Position numbers and translations under genes: made by a program. A model generated the notes under the pieces. It was not told where the DNA came from. It saw only the letters and a program-made list of their open reading frames with translations, and did no database searches. A stretch of DNA of 9,613 nucleotides from JAQGMO01 sp050954505 (GTDB taxonomy: Bacteria > Pseudomonadota > Gammaproteobacteria > Burkholderiales > Burkholderiaceae_D). Every line of letters begins with the position of its first letter. Position 1 is the stretch's first letter. Positions 1 to 5,318 of this stretch are shown piece after piece. The stretch lies in assembly GCA_050954505.1 (NCBI GenBank), contig JBPBPY010000508.1, positions 1-9,613 on the forward strand, in the 5' to 3' direction.

Positions 1-540
1 GTCTTCCAGCGGTGGTGAGGCGACCTGCCCCAGCATGGTCAGCAACTGCACCGGATTGGGGTTGGCAACAAAAGCATGTTCCTGCAGATTGGGATCGTCG
101 CCATTGATGATGCGCGGTATATGCACATGATCGCTATAGGTGTAGTTGGGCACGCCATTGACAATGGTGGTGACCCGGTAGCGGTTATGCATCATTGCCA
201 GATTGGCACCTTGGGCCTCGAGTTCCTCGGTGGCGGCAAATGCCTGGGCATCACGCTCGGCCAGAACCTTGGGGTCGGTACTCGGCGTACTGGTATCGGG
301 CCAATGGGTTTCCGGCAGAACGCGGTTATCCAGGGCGTTGAGGGTATTGGTGTTGGACTGGATCTGGCCGAGCGTGGCTTTGCTGACTGCCGTCATCAGG
401 TTCATCTGGTTCTTGACCTGGTCGGCACCGATCATGAAATTGCAAACGCCTTCCAGCAGGCTGTTGCCTTCCACATTGATTTGCCATGGCGTGACGGTAC
501 CAGGAACATTGATGATGCGCTCACCTACAGGTTGATTCAT
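1..540 (-). CDS. Unrecognised protein, 3' part beyond window; candidate T3SS-associated protein
   Basis: The frame is open from an ATG at 540 to the left window edge, giving 180 codons without a stop, so the C-terminus is missing. The start is set by two things. Its ATG overlaps the TGA of the upstream gene in an ATGA junction, and an AAGGA ribosome site lies 7 bases before it (548-552). The protein begins MNQPVGERIINVPGTV and is polar, with many Asn, Thr and Gln. A likely helical stretch with Met/Asn/Gln runs from about residue 35 to 70. An Ala/Glu-rich helix follows around 90-115, then a Tyr/Val/His-rich part that looks like beta strand (about 118-145). I see no signal peptide or membrane segment. 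I do not recognise the family. Translational coupling to the 360-residue gene, in an operon divergent from a T3SS gatekeeper, suggests a secreted component such as a tip, filament or translocator protein, or an effector. That role is inference only. Confidence 0.7.
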   Translation of the reverse strand, partial: MNQPVGERIINVPGTVTPWQINVEGNSLLEGVCNFMIGADQVKNQMNLMTAVSKATLGQIQSNTNTLNALDNRVLPETHWPDTSTPSTDPKVLAERDAQAFAATEELEAQGANLAMMHNRYRVTTIVNGVPNYTYSDHVHIPRIINGDDPNLQEHAFVANPNPVQLLTMLGQVASPPLED

Positions 541-1619
541 GCTGATGTCCTTGTTGGAAGAAAATGTGAAAGAGTTGACGTGACCGCATCGCGCGGAGTG
601 CTGGTCGCTGCTGCAGTGGCTTCCTCGAGCGTTGACGGCGCTGCTGCAAACGGCGCTGCTGCCGGCGGGAGGCCAGGCAGCGCCGCTGCAGCGGCTGCAG
701 CAGCTGCAGCTGCTGCGTGCCGACAAGCGGCACGGCGGCCTGGATCAGGCGGCGCATCACCGGCCAGCGCAAACAGGGAAACATTGTCCGAGACAACAGC
801 GTCCTTGCCGGCCAGGAGATTTTCCTGGTTGCGCTCGGCCGCCTTCCTGAGCTGTTCGCGCAAATCGTCAGCGCCATCCTGGGCACTGGCAAGCAGCAGA
901 TTGAGTTTTTCCAGCGTGTTGCCGATCTGCGTCATGGCGCTGCTCAGTAGCAGGTCGCTTTGCCGGGCCTGCAGGCTGGCGCGTGCTGCCAGAATCATCA
1001 GCGTTGCATTGTCGGCCTTGACCGTGGCAAAACGATCGAACAGCAGATAGGTTGTGCGCCTGCCGGATTCGTCCTGCTCGACGCGTACCTGCGCGTCATG
1101 GGCAGGAGCAGCATGCTCGAGGCGCTCCATGGCGGCACGCTCGGTGGCAGTCACCCAGCTGAAGCTCTCGCTGAGCACGCCATCGTTGTCGACGGTTTTC
1201 AAGACGGGATACAGCGCCATGTCCGGCATGACAAAGCCGACACTGGCAAGATCGTCGAGCAAGCTGCGGGCGGCGGACAAGCTCGCACCATAGTTCGGGC
1301 CATCGGCATCGAACAATGCTGCCAGGCTGCCGCCCTCGGCCAGGGCCTGCTGCAATGCCGGCGCCGTCACCGGTGTGGATGCCGGGCGCACCAGTGTGGC
1401 CAGTTGGTCGGACAGCGCAGCGAGCATGCGCATGCGCGCCGTACGCAGTTGCAGGCTCGGCAATTGTGCCTTCAGGGATTCCCGCATCTTTCCAGCCCAC
1501 TCTTCATGCAAGGCCAGGATGTCGGCAATCGGATCGCCGCTGTCGTTGATCGAAGGCAGCGCCGCTGCCGCTTCGAAACCGGCGCCTGGAGTGCGGTTGA
1601 GCCTGCCGAGATTGTCCAT
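537..1619 (-). CDS. Unrecognised 360-residue protein with poly-alanine C-terminal tract; candidate T3SS-secreted protein
   Basis: I chose the ATG at 1619 (MDNLGRLNRT) because AGGA lies 7 bases upstream (1627-1630). The frame stays open to an ATG at 1667, but that one has no ribosome site. The protein is soluble, with no signal peptide or membrane segment. Residues 30-125 are mostly helical. A mixed alpha/beta part (about 128-200) contains the SFSWVTATERAAMERLEHA stretch and an RRTTYLLFDRF strand. A long amphipathic helix or coiled-coil candidate runs from 205 to 270. The last 70 residues (about 288-360) are low complexity, with 12 consecutive alanines at 302-313 and Pro/Ala/Thr repeats after them. 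The helix-rich plan with a long C-terminal helix is compatible with T3SS tip or translocator proteins, but I see no family motif and claim no homology. The gene ends in a 4-base ATGA overlap with the next gene, so the two are probably translated together. The low-complexity tail seems genuine, since it stays in frame up to that overlap. Confidence 0.72.
   Translation of the reverse strand: MDNLGRLNRTPGAGFEAAAALPSINDSGDPIADILALHEEWAGKMRESLKAQLPSLQLRTARMRMLAALSDQLATLVRPASTPVTAPALQQALAEGGSLAALFDADGPNYGASLSAARSLLDDLASVGFVMPDMALYPVLKTVDNDGVLSESFSWVTATERAAMERLEHAAPAHDAQVRVEQDESGRRTTYLLFDRFATVKADNATLMILAARASLQARQSDLLLSSAMTQIGNTLEKLNLLLASAQDGADDLREQLRKAAERNQENLLAGKDAVVSDNVSLFALAGDAPPDPGRRAACRHAAAAAAAAAAAALPGLPPAAAPFAAAPSTLEEATAAATSTPRDAVTSTLSHFLPTRTSA
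548..552 (-). promoter_or_regulatory. Ribosome binding site of the coupled downstream gene
   Basis: The minus strand reads AAGGA, 7 bases before the ATG at 540. It lies inside the end of the preceding coding region, as expected for translational coupling through the ATGA overlap, and it fixes the start of the leftmost gene. Confidence 0.7.
681..716 (-). repeat. GCN trinucleotide tract encoding 12 alanines
   Basis: On the minus strand this is 12 alanine codons in a row, mixing GCA, GCT, GCC and GCG. The DNA is dominated by GCAGCTGC-type units that are nearly self-complementary (CAGCTG, CTGCAG), so it can expand or contract and can form hairpins. Shorter Ala/Pro runs flank it between about 600 and 665. 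It lies near the C-terminus of the 360-residue protein. Confidence 0.85.
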
Positions 1620-1629
1620 GAACACATCC

Positions 1630-1644
1630 TGTCGACTGTCTACA
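1630..1644. repeat. Imperfect palindrome before the 360-residue gene
   Basis: TGTCGAC-T-GTCTACA has 7-base arms that pair at 6 of 7 positions around a single central base. It lies 10 bases upstream of the ATG at 1619, in the 61-base gap between the first and second genes of the minus operon, and overlaps the edge of the ribosome site. It could be a protein-binding site or chance; nothing else supports a function. Confidence 0.3.
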
Positions 1645-1680
1645 TTTACTTGATGACAACGTGCCATGCAGTTGCCAGGC

Positions 1681-2007
1681 TTAAATCATGGTGCGATGGC
1701 GACGCGGCCGCGGGCGGCTCTCTTCGCCTTGCGGCGGCGGCGCGTTGCTCTGGGCTTGCACCGTCAGGCGCTGGGCTTTCTGTTCCATTTCCCGCGCCAT
1801 CTCAGCGATGCTTTTTTGCACATCCACCATCATCTTTGCGGCATTCGGATTTTTTTTCAGGAAGTCCTTGAAGTTGGCCGGATCGAGCTGGTGCTGGGCA
1901 AACATGCGGTCGGCGCGTGCAATGGTTTCATCGACTTCGGCAATCAGCCGTTCTGCGTTGGCAATGGTTTGCCGCGTGCGCATCTCACGTTTTTTTTCCT
2001 CGTCCAT
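1681..2007 (-). CDS. Unrecognised 108-residue charged helical protein, first gene of the divergent operon
   Basis: The start is the ATG at 2007 (MDEEKKREMR), which has a strong AGAGGAG ribosome site 9 bases upstream. The frame is open back to 2205, but that extension is Cys/His/Pro-rich, unlike the rest, and has no such site. Residues 1-45 and 57-86 are highly charged and predicted helical, with heptad-like spacing in the second helix (about VDVQKSIAEMAREMEQKAQR). They are joined by an LDPANFKDFLKKNPN turn. The last 20 residues are Pro/Arg-rich and basic. There is no signal peptide or membrane segment. Small charged helical proteins are common in T3SS loci as needle co-chaperones, stalk proteins or regulators, but I cannot place this one in a family. 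It is probably co-transcribed with the 360-residue gene 61 bases downstream. Two runs of eight A in frame (codons 4-6 and 51-53) are unusual and could allow slippage. Confidence 0.72.
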   Translation of the reverse strand: MDEEKKREMRTRQTIANAERLIAEVDETIARADRMFAQHQLDPANFKDFLKKNPNAAKMMVDVQKSIAEMAREMEQKAQRLTVQAQSNAPPPQGEESRPRPRRHRTMI

Positions 2008-2016
2008 ATGCAGGTG

Positions 2017-2023
2017 CTCCTCT
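2017..2023 (-). promoter_or_regulatory. Strong Shine-Dalgarno deciding the 2007 start
   Basis: The minus strand reads AGAGGAG, 9 bases before the ATG at 2007. It is the best ribosome site in the left half of the window and argues against the longer reading from 2205. Confidence 0.8.
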
Positions 2024-2154
2024 GGCGGGACAGAAAAATGCAAAAAATGACATCGACTGCATGGACTGGGGAAATGCGTCAAGAACAGTGCGTCATCACC
2101 GGTGTTGGCCAAGCGCCCGGCCCATGGAACTTGAGTAACAATGCACTGGTCCAG

Positions 2155-2185
2155 GTTCCCCATTTCAACTATTTTTTGCGGGAAC
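2155..2185. repeat. Inverted repeat GTTCCC-N19-GGGAAC, possible operator
   Basis: Two perfect 6-base arms (2155-2160 and 2180-2185) are separated by 19 AT-rich bases that include a T6 run. The arm centres lie 25 bases apart, between two and three helical turns. The repeat sits about 100 bases before the gatekeeper start and about 150 before the start of the minus operon. Confidence 0.35.
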
Positions 2186-2221
2186 AAATTTCCAGGATTC
2201 GTCACTCACTCAGTAAATCGC

Positions 2222-2239
2222 CATTCAGTGCATTCAGTG
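2222..2239. repeat. Tandem 9-base direct repeat CATTCAGTG
   Basis: CATTCAGTG occurs twice head to tail (2222-2230 and 2231-2239). A related CAGTAAATCGCC at 2211-2222 matches CAGTGATTTGCC at 2235-2246 in 9 of 12 positions. The cluster lies about 45-70 bases upstream of the gatekeeper start, where an activator site or untranslated leader would be. Confidence 0.45.
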
Positions 2240-2246
2240 ATTTGCC

Positions 2247-2261
2247 ACTCGGTGGCCGAGT
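2247..2261 (+). promoter_or_regulatory. Short hairpin just upstream of the gatekeeper ribosome site
   Basis: ACTCGG-TGG-CCGAGT forms a perfect 6-base stem with a 3-base loop. It ends 11 bases before the AGGA ribosome site (2273-2276) of the gatekeeper gene. If it lies in the mRNA leader it could influence translation. No T-run follows, so it is not a terminator. Confidence 0.35.
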
Positions 2262-2282
2262 TGTCACCTGTCAGGATTTTCC

Positions 2283-3935
2283 ATGGATATTCATCGTCAT
2301 TCTTCCAGCGCACGCCTGCTTTTCGACAGCCATGTCCTGCCCGGCATGGCCAAGTCCACTGTGGAAACCAGCCCGCTGGATTTCTTTCGCCCGTCCGATT
2401 CCGCCCAGCGCAAGAGTGATGTCGAGCGCGATCGCGCAGCGCAAAAGGCGTACAACAAACGCCTGGTCGACCGTGAAGTCGCGCGTGAAAACCTCCTCAA
2501 GAGCTATACCGCCAAAGCACTTGTCAAGGCGCGCAAATTTGCCGAGACCACGGAGAACAGCAGGCAGTCAAGGCTGATCGGCCTGCATATTGCCAGCACC
2601 GGCGAACTGCCGCAGCCGGTGGGCAGCGACGGCAAACCGGTCAGTTCGGAACAGATCATCAACCAGTACCTCGGCCTGCGCGAGGCGCTCGACTATCTGT
2701 CGCGTCCGGCAACCGATATCGACGACGTGTTCTACAAGGCACGGCTGCTGCCAGTCGGTGAGCATTCGCTCAGCGCCCACGAGCTGGCCGACAAGCTGGC
2801 CAGTGCGCGCGATGCGGCGGAACTGGCGGAGATGTTGTCCGACCTCAAGGGCCTGGAGCAAGACAAGGAAAAGCTGTTCGAAACCCTGCAGCACTTGCGC
2901 GGCAATCAGAAGGAGTTGATCGACTATTTCAGCCGTGCGCTGGGCCTCGAGCAACCCGGGCCGAAAATGTTTGCCGGCACCGTCGAAGAATTGTTCGAGA
3001 GCGTCATCGAAGCGGAAGCACAGCAGTCCAGTGGCGGCGTGGGCGAGTTACTGCAGCGCAAATACCATTTGCGCGGCAGCCGCGATGAACTGGCTGCGAA
3101 AGCCAAACAGCACCGTGGCAGCGCCCAGCAGATGGCCGCGTTCGTCAACCGTGAACTGCGGGGCGAAGAATATCCGCAACAGGCCCGCAATGCACTGCTC
3201 GACCAGGTGCGTGATGCGCTGGGCGAACTCGAATCGCAATGGGGCGGTTTGTTCGAAGCCAATATCGAGGCCGAACCGTTCGCCGCCCGATCCAGCCTGC
3301 CGCGCGAATTCGTCAAGAGTTATTCGGACATGCTGTTCGAAGCGCCCAACTTTGCCGACGCAGCCATGCAGATGCTCGACAAGTTCGGCCTGGCCGATCT
3401 GCCCTCCACCGTCGGCCTGATGAGCGATGCCCTGCAGGGCATGAAAGACCGGCTGGCCTTGATGAAGAAGGAAATGGGCGATGAAATGCGCGACGCCAAT
3501 CCCGACAAGACCAAATTGCATGCTACCGTGACCGCCCTGTCCTACATGCACATGTTGTCGACGCTGATCGAAACCGCCGAGACCTTCGTCGGCAGCATGA
3601 CGCAGGCGGCAGCGGCCGCCGGCATTCCTGCCCGGCCACTCGATGCAACCGAATTGCTCAAGGGCTTGATCGGCATCGTCTCATCCAGTGCCAGCTGGCT
3701 GCAACCGCACCAGTTCGAAACCATGCTCAAGAAAATGGGGGTGGCAGAAAACATGGACATCCGGCCCTTGCACAAGATCATTGACATGCTGCGCAGCCTT
3801 CCGGACAAGGCGTTTGTCGACAATCATGCGCGCAAGACCGCCATCGACGGTGCACAGGCCGCCATTGACCAGGCCGTCAAGCGCGAAGATGAACTTGCCG
3901 ACGAACAGTTCGACAGCATCTCGCCAGCTGGCTGA
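2283..3935 (+). CDS. sctW: T3SS gatekeeper, YopN/InvE/SctW family with fused TyeA-like domain
   Basis: Gatekeepers of this family sit at the cytoplasmic face of the T3SS export gate. They hold back effector secretion until host contact or until translocators have been exported. The start at 2283 has AGGA 6 bases upstream. The N-terminus is Ser/His/Arg-rich (MDIHRHSSSARLL), as expected for a secretion signal and chaperone-binding region. Residues about 70-330 are helical and charged. Residues about 335-440 (from LPREFVKSYSDMLF) match the pattern of the YopN C-terminal helical region (HrpJ-like). Residues about 453-545 match TyeA as I remember it: a helix, a tryptophan, then LLKGLIGIV...LPDKAFVDNHARK...AIDQAVKREDEL against TyeA's FPLGVFSDEEQRQ...AIDMAIESEEEEL. 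Yersinia and Pseudomonas encode TyeA/Pcr1 separately, whereas InvE and MxiC are fused, as here. At 550 residues it is about 150-180 longer than YopN plus TyeA or than InvE; the excess lies in the N-terminal half. The SycN-like gene follows directly. Confidence 0.82.
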   Translation: MDIHRHSSSARLLFDSHVLPGMAKSTVETSPLDFFRPSDSAQRKSDVERDRAAQKAYNKRLVDREVARENLLKSYTAKALVKARKFAETTENSRQSRLIGLHIASTGELPQPVGSDGKPVSSEQIINQYLGLREALDYLSRPATDIDDVFYKARLLPVGEHSLSAHELADKLASARDAAELAEMLSDLKGLEQDKEKLFETLQHLRGNQKELIDYFSRALGLEQPGPKMFAGTVEELFESVIEAEAQQSSGGVGELLQRKYHLRGSRDELAAKAKQHRGSAQQMAAFVNRELRGEEYPQQARNALLDQVRDALGELESQWGGLFEANIEAEPFAARSSLPREFVKSYSDMLFEAPNFADAAMQMLDKFGLADLPSTVGLMSDALQGMKDRLALMKKEMGDEMRDANPDKTKLHATVTALSYMHMLSTLIETAETFVGSMTQAAAAAGIPARPLDATELLKGLIGIVSSSASWLQPHQFETMLKKMGVAENMDIRPLHKIIDMLRSLPDKAFVDNHARKTAIDGAQAAIDQAVKREDELADEQFDSISPAG

Positions 3936-3972
3936 TGCACTGTAACGTGAACCTCATGCCGGATATGTCGTC

Positions 3973-4347
3973 ATGGACTGGATAGCCGTCGCCATTGCCG
4001 AATATGGCCGCTCGGTCGGCTTGCCGGATCTGGCTCTCGATGCCGATTATCGGCTCAGCCTGGCGCTGGACGACAGCGATGCACTGACGATCGTCTACCT
4101 GGCCGACATGCCATCGAAAGACATCCTGGTAGCTTGCGCCCGGCCACTGGCCTGGAACCAGCCGGAACAGTTGCGCCGCGCCCTGCGTCTGGTTGATTTT
4201 CGTATCCCGACCGACTGGCCGGTTCAGGTTGCGCTCGATGGCAACCGCCTGATCTTCAACCTTCGCATTCCCGAGCGTTCATTCGTGCACAATGTGCTGC
4301 AGCAGGCAGTGGGACAGTTACGGCTGCTGCAAGACAAGGTCAGGTAA
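3973..4347 (+). CDS. sycN: SycN/Pcr2-like T3SS chaperone of the gatekeeper
   Basis: The product is 124 residues, the usual size for SycN. It begins MDWIAVAIAEYGRSVGLP, closely matching the SycN start as I remember it (MSWIEPIISHF...LGVP). Further shared positions are the A-R-x-LAW motif (ARPLAW, about residues 56-61) and the C-terminal ERSF...LLQDKV helix, against ERSL...LRLQQEV in SycN. This is the CesT-like fold of small dimeric acidic chaperones. In Yersinia, SycN with YscB binds the YopN N-terminus, keeps it secretion-competent and helps it plug the channel; the same role is expected here for the protein encoded 37 bases upstream. ATG 3973 is the first usable start, since TAA stands in frame at 3943. 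The ribosome site is weak, so coupling to the gatekeeper is likely. No YscB-like partner is seen in the window. The gene is the last of the T3SS block. Confidence 0.8.
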   Translation: MDWIAVAIAEYGRSVGLPDLALDADYRLSLALDDSDALTIVYLADMPSKDILVACARPLAWNQPEQLRRALRLVDFRIPTDWPVQVALDGNRLIFNLRIPERSFVHNVLQQAVGQLRLLQDKVR

Positions 4348-4562
4348 AGCGCTGCGCAACAGATCCTGCCTGAATTCATTCGTGCGCACTGCGCCGCCAA
4401 AGACACCCAAGGCTTTTGCCAGACAACGCCGGACAAGGCCGGACAAGGCCGGACAAGCCCGGTCGATGCGCGGGGCGAAGGCACTGCAGCAGCAAGCGCG
4501 GCCGTCCACTCTGGAACAAGGGGCTCGAACGCACAGGATACGCCAGCGCTGCGCCAGCCGCG
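4348..4562. other. Convergent intergenic region at the T3SS/transporter junction
   Basis: These 215 bases separate the 3' ends of the chaperone gene (+) and livF (-). I find no credible gene. The region holds the 10-base tandem repeat at 4428-4457. No stem followed by a T-run is visible for either gene, so termination may be Rho-dependent. Confidence 0.6.
4428..4457. repeat. Three perfect tandem copies of a 10-base unit
   Basis: GCCGGACAAG is repeated exactly three times (4428, 4438, 4448). A degenerate copy, GCCAGACAAC, precedes it at 4418. A partial copy (GCCCGG-like) follows at the 3' side. The period is about one helical turn. It is non-coding and lies between convergent genes. Confidence 0.85.
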
Positions 4563-5318
4563 CTATGTGGCGATGGTGCGGATTGCCAGCAGTTGTTCCA
4601 GCTGCTGCGGTTCATCCAGCAAGGCCGCGCTGCTGCCGTCATGAACCAGGCGTCCGCGCTCAAGCACCAGCGCGCGGCTGGTCAGCTGGAGTGCCAGCCG
4701 TGCATGCTGCTCCACGATGATGACAGTCAAGCCGCCAGCAATCAGCGCGGCCAGCACCTCCCGCAGCTGCGTCATGATCAGCGGTGCCAGCCCTTCCATC
4801 GGTTCATCGAGCAGCAGCAATTGCGGATTGGTCATCAAGGCGCGCGCGATGGCCAGCATTTGCTGCTCGCCGCCCGAGAGCGCACTGCCAAGGTTGCCGC
4901 GCCGCTCCAGCAAGCGTGGAAACAGCGCATAGATGCGTGCCAGTGTCCAGAGAGGCGATTGTGTTGCCCCTGGCTGCCGGCCGGCGCAGCGCAGACGATT
5001 CCTGGCCACCACCGTGAGATTTTCCTCCACCGACAGGGAGCCGAATACCAGCCGTTCCTGCGGCACCCAGGCAATGCCTGCCTGGGCGCGCGCCGGGGTT
5101 TTCATCGCGGCCATGCTGGCACCGCGCCAGTGCAGCGTGCCGCCGCGTTGCTGCGTCAGTCCCATCAGGGTCAGCAGCAAGGTGGACTTGCCGGCGCCAT
5201 TGCGCCCAAGCAAAGCCACGCTTTCGCCTTCGGCCAGTTCCAGCCCGATGCGTTCGAGCACCAGCGCTTCGCCATAGCCGGCACTGAGTTGGTCCAGCTT
5301 GAGCAGGGGTTCAAGCAT
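4563..5318 (-). CDS. livF: Branched-chain amino-acid-type ABC importer ATPase LivF
   Basis: This is one of the two cytoplasmic ATPases that drive a LivH/LivM-type importer. All ABC motifs are intact in the 251-residue reading: Walker A GRNGAGKS (about 38-45), Q-loop VPQER (about 84-88), signature LSGGEQQMLAIARAL (about 147-161), Walker B LLLLDEP followed by MEGLAP, and the H-loop VEQH. Strong LivF markers are the LLGRNGAGKST context and GLAP after Walker B. I chose ATG 5318 (MLEPLLKLDQLSAGYG) because it matches the usual LivF N-terminus and overlaps the upstream stop by 8 bases. An in-frame ATG at 5348 would add ten atypical residues. The family is about 235-240 residues; a slightly longer Gln/Pro/Arg loop between the Q-loop and the signature motif accounts for the excess. 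It is the last gene of the operon. Confidence 0.92.
   Translation of the reverse strand: MLEPLLKLDQLSAGYGEALVLERIGLELAEGESVALLGRNGAGKSTLLLTLMGLTQQRGGTLHWRGASMAAMKTPARAQAGIAWVPQERLVFGSLSVEENLTVVARNRLRCAGRQPGATQSPLWTLARIYALFPRLLERRGNLGSALSGGEQQMLAIARALMTNPQLLLLDEPMEGLAPLIMTQLREVLAALIAGGLTVIIVEQHARLALQLTSRALVLERGRLVHDGSSAALLDEPQQLEQLLAIRTIAT

Larger units (their letters stand above)
2008..2282. promoter_or_regulatory. Divergent control region between the T3SS gatekeeper and the unknown operon
   Basis: This 275-base non-coding stretch separates two outward-facing transcription units, so it should hold promoters for both. It is more AT-rich than its surroundings, with T/A runs near 2034-2048 and 2172-2177. 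It contains an inverted repeat GTTCCC-N19-GGGAAC (2155-2160 and 2180-2185), repeated CAGT-containing units at 2211-2239 and a short hairpin at 2247-2261. I could not pick a convincing -35/-10 pair on either strand. A dedicated T3SS activator is therefore plausible but not shown. Confidence 0.6.

Noticed and set aside
537..800. Frameshift in the 360-residue gene creating the Ala-rich tail
   Set aside because: The tail frame ends exactly in an ATGA overlap with the next gene and has a well-placed ribosome site for it; the other frames give Gln/Arg-rich shadows.
2008..2205. N-terminal extension of the 108-residue protein to an ATG at 2205
   Set aside because: The extra 66 residues are Cys/His/Pro-rich, unlike the body, and a strong AGAGGAG site sits before the ATG at 2007.
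2198..2220. Possible PIP/hrpII box (TTCG-N16-TTCG) upstream of the gatekeeper
   Set aside because: The spacing is 15, not 16, and the second half is ATCG. With both spacing and sequence off, the match is not better than chance.
4418..4457. CRISPR-like repeat array
   Set aside because: The 10-base units are directly adjacent with no spacers.
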